A stretch of DNA of 64,000 nucleotides from Lachnospiraceae bacterium (lineage in GTDB: Bacteria > Bacillota > Clostridia > Lachnospirales > Lachnospiraceae), in the NCBI GenBank assembly GCA_017411305.1, contig JAFQQI010000009.1:62001-126000 (forward strand), given 5' to 3'. The notes under the pieces are model-generated. The model was not told the DNA's origin and did not search any database. It worked only from the letters and a program-made list of their open reading frames with translations. How positions within the stretch are numbered: the first letter of the stretch is position 1; each line of letters starts with the position of its first letter. This document shows, piece by piece, positions 8,420-14,625 of this stretch. The position numbers were made by a program, and so were the translations under genes.

Positions 8420-9946
8420 ATGTCAGAGAAGAATACATTTTTAGCACAACAGGAGAAACAGGCAAACAAATTGGCTGCACAGGTAATGCAGATTACATTT
8501 TTATTTTTTACCTTTGCATATATTTTGAACCATATCGGGATTTTTAAAGTAGATAAAGGAATTATGACAATTGCATATATTACAGGAAGTATGATGTTGA
8601 TAATTCCCTCACTGTTAATTATGAAATTTAAATTGAATAGTAGCTTTGTGAAATATATAGTGGTAACAGGTGCTGTGAGCTTTGTTACTTTACTGAGTAT
8701 TACGCTTACTTACCATGTGGTTGTGATTTATGTGTATCCCATAGCCATTGCAAGTCTTTATTTTTCTAAGAAGTTAAATATGGTATCTGCAGTAATGACT
8801 GTAGTAGGTGTTTCTGTAGGACAGATTGTGGCATTTTTGCTGCAAACGCTGCCGGATGACAACTTTACGGAAATGAAAGGTGTTATTATCTACGGCATTA
8901 TTCCCAGAGCATTGATTTTAATTGCATTGGCTGCTATTTTTACAACGCTGGGAAGCCGTACTTCAGCAATGCTTTCGAATCTGATGGGAGCTGAAGAACA
9001 AGAGCGTATTCTTAAGCAAATGCAGGATATGAAGAATAGTGCAATAAAAACCTCTGCAGTTTTGTGTGATATGGTATCAGAGCTTTCAGAGATTACCGAA
9101 AGTTCTATGCAAGCAAATGAATTAATTACGCAGGAAACCGATACTCTTTTGGGCGGAGCTACGGATAATTCATTTGCAGTAGAAAATACAAATCAAAAAA
9201 TGCAGTCTATTATGGAAAGAATTATTCATTTGAGTGAATTGAATCATGAAACAGCATTATTAACCGGACAGATAGAACTAAAAACCCGGGAAAATCAGAG
9301 CCGCATGGAGGAAGCTACCGATAATATGGAGCAGATATTCCAAAGTACGAGTGAATGTAAACAGATTATTTCCATGCTGGGGGAAGCATCACAGGAGATT
9401 ATCGGAATTGTTCAGACGATTGCAAGTATATCTTCCAGAACCGGAATCTTGGCACTTAATGCAACGATAGAAGCTGCAAGAGCAGGAGAGCATGGAAAAG
9501 GATTTGCTGTGGTTGCAGAAGAGATTCAAAAGCTTTCGGAACAGACGAAATCGGCTACAGAGCATATTGGGACAATCGTCCGTGACGTAGTTTGTAATAC
9601 GGATAAAGCAGTTGCTTCGATGGAGCAAAATACCATTTATACACAAAACGGAATGGAAAGCATACGCAAAGCGAATGAATCTGCGTTAACTATTACAGTT
9701 TCTACCGGAGAATTGGTGAAACAGATACACGAAATTGATGAGATGGCAGAAGTGATTCGCAAAAATAGTGGGGAAGTTGCAGATGCAATGGAGAAAGTCA
9801 GTTACAATACGAAACAGAATTGTACTGCTGTAGAACAAATATCGGCAGCAACGCAGGAAAACAGCGCAGGAATGTCCAGCCTTTCCGGATTTGTGGAGCA
9901 TATCAGGGAAAATGTAGAGCAACTAAATATGTTAGTACAAGAGTAA
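8420..9946 (+). CDS. Methyl-accepting chemotaxis protein with integral membrane sensor
   Basis: A 508-residue receptor. About six transmembrane helices occupy residues 20-185 with only short loops, so there is no extracellular ligand domain and sensing would be within or across the membrane. The cytoplasmic coiled coil carries the signalling tip [17 protein letters not shown] (about 340-356), followed by KGFAVVAEEIQKLSEQT. The start ATG 8420 follows AGGAGG at 8406-8411. The gene follows the HD-GYP gene by 12 bases, which suggests coupling of chemotaxis and cyclic-di-GMP turnover. That link is inference from position. The last receptor in the window (48714) has a similar membrane layout. Confidence 0.92.
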   Translation: MSEKNTFLAQQEKQANKLAAQVMQITFLFFTFAYILNHIGIFKVDKGIMTIAYITGSMMLIIPSLLIMKFKLNSSFVKYIVVTGAVSFVTLLSITLTYHVVVIYVYPIAIASLYFSKKLNMVSAVMTVVGVSVGQIVAFLLQTLPDDNFTEMKGVIIYGIIPRALILIALAAIFTTLGSRTSAMLSNLMGAEEQERILKQMQDMKNSAIKTSAVLCDMVSELSEITESSMQANELITQETDTLLGGATDNSFAVENTNQKMQSIMERIIHLSELNHETALLTGQIELKTRENQSRMEEATDNMEQIFQSTSECKQIISMLGEASQEIIGIVQTIASISSRTGILALNATIEAARAGEHGKGFAVVAEEIQKLSEQTKSATEHIGTIVRDVVCNTDKAVASMEQNTIYTQNGMESIRKANESALTITVSTGELVKQIHEIDEMAEVIRKNSGEVADAMEKVSYNTKQNCTAVEQISAATQENSAGMSSLSGFVEHIRENVEQLNMLVQE

Positions 9947-10003
9947 AGAAGTAAAGATATATTAACAGAAATGATTGGGAGAACATACATATGAAGTTAT
10001 TTA

Positions 10004-10177
10004 ATGAAAACAGAGGATGAACATGTTTTAGAGCTGGTGAGGATTTCAAAGGCAGCTTTTGAGAGTGATGTATTAGTGGGAGCGTCTATAGGGGATGTGC
10101 CACCACAATATGACTCGGTTGAATGGCATATTGAGAAGACGGATTCGTATACTATCGGAAGAAAAACAGATAATTGA
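10004..10177 (+). pseudogene. N-terminal relic of a GNAT acetyltransferase
   Basis: A 57-codon frame (ATG 10004, TGA 10175) reads like the first part of a GNAT enzyme: the DEHVLELVRISKAAFESD stretch is a typical first helix, and the following DSVEWH is also familiar from that family. The acetyl-CoA motif is missing and the frame ends early. No full-length gene can be built from the region, so I call it a decayed fragment. Confidence 0.5.
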
Positions 10178-10191
10178 AATTAATGAAAAGT

Positions 10192-10265
10192 GATACAGGA
10201 GGTCATTATGGAAGCATACAAGCAGGAATTTATTGAATTCTTGTAAAACTGTTTCAGGTACCTTC
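10192..10265 (+). repeat. Duplicated 5' end of pyrE (ribosome binding site plus first codons)
   Basis: Bases 10207-10236 are identical to 13388-13417, which is the start codon and first ten codons of the functional pyrE. The copy has its own AGGAGGT (10197-10203) but runs into a TAA after 12 codons. Weaker resemblance to pyrE continues to about 10265. See the findings. Confidence 0.85.
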
Positions 10266-10358
10266 AAAAAATGCCGGAAAACCCAGTGTTTTCAATGGTG
10301 TAGTAGATTGTAGCAAATTAAGGGACGGAGACGTCAAATATCAGAAGAAAAAGTGTAG

Positions 10359-10394
10359 AAGCCCATGTACCTGCGGATGCAGGTGCATGGGCTT
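10359..10394 (+). terminator. Hairpin related to the one at 6005-6045
   Basis: Arms 10359-10374 and 10379-10394 form a 16-bp stem with one G-T pair and a GGAT loop, followed by TT and CGAAAATAG. It shares the GCCCAT...TGCGG-ATGCAGGTG-ATGGGCT framework with 6005-6045. It could stop transcription entering the AbiE promoter from upstream. Confidence 0.65.
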
Positions 10395-10490
10395 TTCGAA
10401 AATAGAAAAAAATTAAAGTTTCGAAAGCGGCGGTGAAAAGGTGTTTTTGGTGGTTCGCCGCCGTTTTGGTTTTAAATAAAAACAACATTA

Positions 10491-10608
10491 TTTCTAAAAA
10501 TGCACAAAGTATTTGGAATTTACAATACTTTGTGCTAAAATAGAAATACGAATTTCTAAAAATGCACGAAGTATTGTAAAAAAACAATATTTTGTGCAAA
10601 AATGAAAA
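10491..10608 (+). promoter_or_regulatory. AbiE promoter with two long inverted-repeat operators
   Basis: A promoter TTGGAA (10513-10518), 17-base spacer, TAAAAT (10536-10541) is embedded in inverted repeat 1 (arms 10491-10513 and 10524-10546, about 19 of 23 positions paired). Inverted repeat 2 (left arm from 10553, right arm ending near 10608) has the same left-arm sequence except for one base. AbiEi antitoxins are known to repress their own promoter by binding inverted repeats, so these are very likely its operators. Confidence 0.75.
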
Positions 10609-10622
10609 AGAGGCGATGTGAA

Positions 10623-11387
10623 ATGAAGTATTATGAGACTTTGTTGGAAAAGGGTTGTTTTTCTAGAACGGAACTAATAGAAATTGTGGGAACAGCAGGA
10701 GCTGCTAATAGTGTAATCTATGAATACCAAACAAAAGGTTTAGTTGAAAAAGTGAAAAGAGATTTTTTTGTCGTAATTAGTTTGGAAACGAAACAACCGA
10801 TATTGTCTCGTTATCAAATCGCTTCTAATTTGTTTCCTGATGCATGTATCACCCATCATAGTGCATTTGAGGCATATGGATATGGAAATCAGGTATTTTA
10901 TGAATGCTTTGTTGCTACAGACAAGAGATTTTCAGATTTTGAGTATGATGGCGTGGTATATCGTCGAGTAGAGCGTAAGCAAGATTTAGATGTGATACAA
11001 CACGGCAATATGCGTATTACATCCATAGAGCAGACGGTGGTAGATAGTATTCGAGATTTTGAAAAGATAGCAGGACTGGAAGAAGTAATACGTTGTATGA
11101 TGTTGGTCCCAACATTAAATGAAAAGAAAGTGTTGGATTGTCTCGCTAGAAACAACAATGGATATTTATATCAGAAATGTGGTTATATCTTTGAAGAGAT
11201 GAGACAGGATTTCCATTTTACTGATGATTTTTTTGTGGAGTGTGATAGATGCATTTCCGGTGCAAATAAGTATCTGCAAAAAGATTTGCAGAATACTGTA
11301 TTTCATGAAAGATGGAAGATGTATGCACCATCGTCACTGAAGGAACTGATAGATAAAGGGGTAGGGGATTATGATGCAATTGGATAG
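10623..11387 (+). CDS. abiEi: AbiEi-type antitoxin / transcriptional regulator (type IV toxin-antitoxin)
   Basis: A 254-residue protein with an N-terminal winged helix-turn-helix (about residues 1-60: FSRTELIEIVG to LVEKVKRDFFVV). A longer AbiEi-like domain follows, with ACITHHSAFEAYGY (about 76-89) and a TSIEQTVVDSI stretch (about 130-140). These are typical of the AbiEi antitoxin family. The protein is expected to repress its own operon and neutralise the downstream toxin. ATG 10623 is preferred to ATG 10602, because AGAGG (10609-10613) is nine bases upstream and the earlier ATG lies inside an operator repeat. It overlaps the toxin gene by 17 bases, so translation is probably coupled. Confidence 0.8.
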   Translation: MKYYETLLEKGCFSRTELIEIVGTAGAANSVIYEYQTKGLVEKVKRDFFVVISLETKQPILSRYQIASNLFPDACITHHSAFEAYGYGNQVFYECFVATDKRFSDFEYDGVVYRRVERKQDLDVIQHGNMRITSIEQTVVDSIRDFEKIAGLEEVIRCMMLVPTLNEKKVLDCLARNNNGYLYQKCGYIFEEMRQDFHFTDDFFVECDRCISGANKYLQKDLQNTVFHERWKMYAPSSLKELIDKGVGDYDAIG

Positions 11388-12324
11388 ATTAACACTCGGT
11401 AGAAGGGCAAAAGAATTAGGCTTTGTAAGGGATACGCTGGAGAAGGTTTGCCGTTTGGCGGATGTGCTTAAGTTTATGGAATCGGATAAGCTTTTGTCAG
11501 AGACGATTGCTTTGAAAGGTGGAACAGCAATCAATCTTACTATTTTTGATTTGCCAAGATTATCTGTAGATATTGATTTGGATTATTGCAGAAGTATTGA
11601 CAGAGAAGAAATGCTTGCAGACAGAAACATTATTACAGATAAAATCAGCAAGTATATGATTGCGAATGGATATACATTGAGCCCAAAGTCAAAGAATTAC
11701 CATGCTTTGGATTCCTTTGTATATGAATATGTAAATTGCGGTGGTGTAAAGGATAATATAAAAATTGAAATAAACTATATGCTTCGTTGCCATGTACTGC
11801 CAGTAGCTAGAAGAGAGGTAAGGTTGCCTTGGAATGAGGAGAAGCTTACTGTGCTTTCGGTGGCGCCTATGGAGATATTTGCATCCAAGACAGTTGCCTT
11901 ACTTACGAGGACTGCACCGCGAGATTTATATGATATGTACAATATGGTTAAATATGGATTATTTGATGAAAGTGAAGAAGATATGCTTCGTAAATGTGCG
12001 GTATTTTACAGTGCTATCGGAGCAGAAAGTCCGCCGGAGAGATTCGAATTTGATAATGTAGGAAATGTTTCTAAGCAGCAGATTAAGCGTGATTTAGACC
12101 CGGTACTTCGTAAGGCTGAAAGATTCGATTTGGAGATGGCACAGAAAGAAGTTGGCAAATATCTTGCCGATGTTTTGATACCGACAGAAGAGGAAGAAAT
12201 GTTTTGGAAGGTATTTGGAGAGGGGAAATATTGTCCGGAACTGGTATTTGGAGTAACTGCTGAACGTGTGAATGTTGAAAAACATCCTATGGCATTGTGG
12301 AAATGTAGAGATAAAGGAGAATAG
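11371..12324 (+). CDS. abiEii: AbiEii/AbiGii-type nucleotidyltransferase toxin
   Basis: A 317-residue protein of the DNA polymerase beta-like nucleotidyltransferase superfamily. The signature GGTAINL (about residues 50-56) and SVDIDLDY (about 66-73) supply the GG(S/T) loop and the paired aspartates that bind metal and nucleotide. Downstream the segment ASKTVALLTRTAPRDLYDMYNM (about 171-192) is the family-typical motif with a KxxA and RDLYD pattern. AbiEii-type toxins stop growth and can give abortive infection against phages; related enzymes add nucleotides to tRNA. The start ATG 11371 lies inside the antitoxin gene, preceded by GGGG. All catalytic residues look intact, so the module is probably functional. 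Confidence 0.85.
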   Translation: MMQLDRLTLGRRAKELGFVRDTLEKVCRLADVLKFMESDKLLSETIALKGGTAINLTIFDLPRLSVDIDLDYCRSIDREEMLADRNIITDKISKYMIANGYTLSPKSKNYHALDSFVYEYVNCGGVKDNIKIEINYMLRCHVLPVARREVRLPWNEEKLTVLSVAPMEIFASKTVALLTRTAPRDLYDMYNMVKYGLFDESEEDMLRKCAVFYSAIGAESPPERFEFDNVGNVSKQQIKRDLDPVLRKAERFDLEMAQKEVGKYLADVLIPTEEEEMFWKVFGEGKYCPELVFGVTAERVNVEKHPMALWKCRDKGE

Positions 12325-12648
12325 GCAAGAAGGGTGTGCCATAAGTAAAGAAGAATTTCAAAATTGTGGTGTATAATGAAATGAGTGGAAAGGATAAAAA
12401 GTTTATAAGTCAGAGTGAAGTGGAAGCATGTGAAGCGAGAAGAAAGAATTGACCGATTTGAGTATTTAGAAAACGAATAATTGACGTTAGTGTTGAAATT
12501 ATTATATTTTTTGATGATTGGAGTGTTAAAAAAATATGGTTTTTAAAATGTAACGTAAGAATGTTTATCCCAAGATGATTAGTGTAAGAACGAAGTAATA
12601 GGAGTAAATATTTAAAAGTGTAAAAGCATAGCTTGTTATCAACAAAAT
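12325..12648. other. Intergenic stretch with no credible gene
   Basis: AT-rich sequence with stops in all frames at short intervals. The only short frame with a plausible start is an ATG at about 12381 that ends after 23 codons and lacks a good ribosome binding site. I see no hairpin terminator after the toxin gene. This looks like decayed sequence. Confidence 0.5.
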
Positions 12649-13083
12649 CTGTAGATTTTCTTAGGAAGTTGCCATATCAAGTGAATGTCGAATACGAGGA
12701 TATAGTTTGTGGATTATACATTATTGTATGGATTATGAGAGGCATTATATCAATTATAAAGCAGATCCATCTGAAGAAGAGTTAAAGAGTATGTTTGTTG
12801 GTATAAAAAGCAATATTATTTATATGGGCATGACCATTGTAGAAATATCTGTAAAGGGGAGAAATTATATATAAATGTTGGTTCGCTTGGTTGCCCTGCA
12901 CAGGATATCAATATAGCACGAGCAGGTATTGTGACAATGGAAAAAGGAAAGATTGAAGTAGAACCAATTGATATAAAATATGATGTAAATAATGTAATAA
13001 GGGCAATTGATGAGATAAACTATCCTGATGCTGTTAATATAAAAAAATACTTCTATGGAATTAAAAAAATGTTTGCGCTGTGA
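12649..13083 (+). pseudogene. Decayed metallophosphoesterase (calcineurin-like) gene
   Basis: Translation in shifting frames gives a recognisable series: LRKLPYQVNVEYEDI, then ADPSEEELKSMF, then YGHDHCRNIC with KLYINVGSLGCPAQD. The final frame continues to a TGA at 13081-13083. YGHDH is the GHxH metal-binding motif, and the NVGSLG segment is the end of the small metallophosphoesterase fold. At least two frameshifts break the gene, and the N-terminal half with the first metal ligands is missing. It lies just upstream of the pyrE promoter. It is a dead gene. Confidence 0.7.
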
Positions 13084-13137
13084 AGAGATAGTGCAAGTTT
13101 TCTATGGCAGAATATGGAATACAACATATTGAAACAG

Positions 13138-13166
13138 TTGAAAGAATAGAGGTTTTATGGTAGTAT
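13138..13166 (+). promoter_or_regulatory. Promoter of pyrE
   Basis: TTGAAA (13138-13143), a 17-base spacer and TAGTAT (13161-13166) make a reasonable sigma-A promoter. Transcription would begin near 13173, giving a leader of about 215 bases before pyrE. That leader contains a series of hairpins listed in the next entry. Confidence 0.5.
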
Positions 13167-13185
13167 GAAAGGGATATTTGATGTT

Positions 13186-13346
13186 CCTTTTTAAAGCAAG
13201 AGCTTTGAAAAGGCAATGTGATGGAAGTACGAGCATGCAACCTCGAAAGCAGAGCTTTCTCGGTCACGGCGGTCGCCGTATCATCCAATGTTGTCATACA
13301 TCCGATTGTAAGCAAGCTTACATCGAATGATGCCAAATTGTCTGGC
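13186..13346 (+). promoter_or_regulatory. Structured leader of pyrE with several small hairpins
   Basis: Self-complementary elements follow one another: 13186-13197 with 13202-13213 (12 bp, one G-T pair), 13245-13259, 13266-13279, 13308-13321 and 13330-13346. The segment is richer in GC than its surroundings. I do not recognise a PyrR-binding element, and no T-run marks a classical terminator. An open reading frame runs through in phase with pyrE from 13218, but it lacks protein character. The function is unknown. Confidence 0.45.
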
Positions 13347-13388
13347 ACGGCTCGTAGCTTAATGAAAATACGGAGGTTTTTAAGAGAT

Positions 13389-14066
13389 ATGGAAGCATAC
13401 AAGCAGGAATTTATTGAGTTTATGGTAGACTGTCAGGTGCTCAAGTTCGGAGAGTTTACATTAAAGAGCGGAAGAAAGTCTCCTTTCTTTATGAACGCGG
13501 GAGGATATGTTACCGGAAGCCAGCTGATGGGACTTGGTGAATACTATGCGAAGGCAATTCATGATACCTACGGAGATGACTTTGATGTATTATTCGGACC
13601 TGCCTATAAGGGAATCCCGATTAGTGTAGTAACCGCTATTGCTTACAGCAAATTATATGGTAAGGAAGTGCGTTACTGCTCAGACCGTAAAGAAGAAAAG
13701 GACCACGGAGCAGATAAGGGAAGCTTCCTGGGAAGCAAATTAAAAGACGGCGACAGAGTTATCATGATTGAGGATGTTACCACCTCCGGAAAATCCATGG
13801 AAGAAACAGTACCCAAGGTAAAAGGTGCTGCGAACGTAGAAATTGTTGGCTTGATGGTTTCTTTAAACCGCATGGAAAAGGGACAGGGCGAAAAGAGCGC
13901 ATTAGTTGAAATCAAAGAAAAGTACGGATTCGATGCTCATGCAATCGTAACCATGGCAGAAGTAGTAGAGTACTTGTATAATAAAGAATACAAAGGCAAT
14001 ATTTATATTGACGATACCTTAAAAGCAGCAATTGATGCTTACTATGAGCAGTATGGTGCAAAATAA
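13389..14066 (+). CDS. pyrE: Orotate phosphoribosyltransferase
   Basis: A 225-residue enzyme that joins orotate and PRPP to make OMP in pyrimidine synthesis. The PRPP-binding motif VIMIEDVTTSGKSMEE (about residues 119-134) is intact. The orotate-binding loop region YCSDRKEEKDHG (about 96-107) and LFGPAYKGIPIS (about 65-76) are also present. The start is ATG 13389, where homology begins (MEAYKQEFIEFM), 12 bases after GGAGG (13372-13376). A longer frame from 13218 would add 57 residues that do not look like OPRT and lie across leader hairpins. Exact sequence of the first codons is duplicated at 10208. Confidence 0.95.
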   Translation: MEAYKQEFIEFMVDCQVLKFGEFTLKSGRKSPFFMNAGGYVTGSQLMGLGEYYAKAIHDTYGDDFDVLFGPAYKGIPISVVTAIAYSKLYGKEVRYCSDRKEEKDHGADKGSFLGSKLKDGDRVIMIEDVTTSGKSMEETVPKVKGAANVEIVGLMVSLNRMEKGQGEKSALVEIKEKYGFDAHAIVTMAEVVEYLYNKEYKGNIYIDDTLKAAIDAYYEQYGAK

Positions 14067-14093
14067 GAGCAGTTCATAAGAAAGGAATCTGAG

Positions 14094-14246
14094 ATGGAAG
14101 AAAAGATTTATAAAACCATGAATGGCAGCGGTGCCCTTAGCATTGCGGTTGGTGTTGTGACATTGGTAGTCGGAATTGTTTGCGGCACTCTGATGATTAT
14201 CGGAGGGGCAAAGCTTTTGGCGAACAAATCTAAAATTTTATTTTAA
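14094..14246 (+). CDS. Small single-pass membrane protein
   Basis: A 50-residue frame with ATG 14094 after AAAGGAATCTGAG (AAGGAA at 14081-14086). It has a polar, charged N-terminus, a glycine-rich hydrophobic helix (about residues 15-41) and a basic tail (KSK). It ends at TAA 14244-14246, 28 bases after pyrE and right before a terminator-like dyad, so it is probably co-transcribed with pyrE. I do not recognise the family. The good ribosome binding site and coherent membrane topology support it as real. Confidence 0.6.
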   Translation: MEEKIYKTMNGSGALSIAVGVVTLVVGIVCGTLMIIGGAKLLANKSKILF

Positions 14247-14251
14247 ATTAC

Positions 14252-14277
14252 AGGCATTTCTGCATGCAGGAATGCCT
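14252..14277 (+). terminator. Dyad after the small membrane protein gene
   Basis: Arms 14252-14264 and 14265-14277 (AGGCATTTCTGCA with its near complement) pair with one mismatch and are followed by CATTTTCTG. The position after the pyrE unit supports a terminator role, though the T-run is short. Confidence 0.5.
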
Positions 14278-14304
14278 CATTTTCTGTAGAAAGGATGCAG
14301 ACGG

Positions 14305-14625
14305 ATGTTGAAAAAAAGTTATATGTTTACCAATAGGAATCACCCGCTAAAGGGAATTATGGCTACGATTTTGGGTATCCTTTCTATTGTAACATTAACA
14401 ATAACAATCTATTTGTCCTACATGGGAGGCGGTGTTTCTTCTGCCAGATACGGAGCAGCAGCTCTTTTGGCAGTTATCTTTATGATAATCGGAATCGGGC
14501 TCTCGGCATATTGTCTGATAGAAAAAGATAATTTTAAACTGTTTCCTATATTGGGACTGATATTAAATATCGCAGCGGCAGCTATATTAAGTTTAATTTT
14601 GTATGCAGGAGCGTATGTAAGCTAA
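14305..14625 (+). CDS. Small three-helix membrane protein, DUF6142-like
   Basis: A 106-residue membrane protein with three predicted helices: about residues 16-38, 47-70 and 78-104. The N-terminal MFTNRNHPLKGIMATILG stretch resembles the DUF6142 group of small Lachnospiraceae membrane proteins. That assignment is from memory and not certain. AGAAAGGATG at 14288-14297 gives a ribosome binding site for ATG 14305. Its stop codon overlaps the start of the aminopeptidase gene by one base (TAATG), so the two are translationally coupled. The function is unknown. Confidence 0.7.
   Translation: MLKKSYMFTNRNHPLKGIMATILGILSIVTLTITIYLSYMGGGVSSARYGAAALLAVIFMIIGIGLSAYCLIEKDNFKLFPILGLILNIAAAAILSLILYAGAYVS

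Noticed and set aside
10318..10599. 93-residue open frame on the minus strand before abiE
   Set aside because: It runs through a terminator hairpin and both operator repeats, with a composition of Phe and Lys from AT-rich DNA.
10266..13387. Integrase or transposase gene within the AbiE island
   Set aside because: No frame in this interval resembles a recombinase, so mobility is inferred only from the flanking duplication.
13218..13388. N-terminal extension of pyrE by 57 residues
   Set aside because: The extra part lies in the hairpin leader, and the family start is at 13389, where the duplicated sequence also begins.
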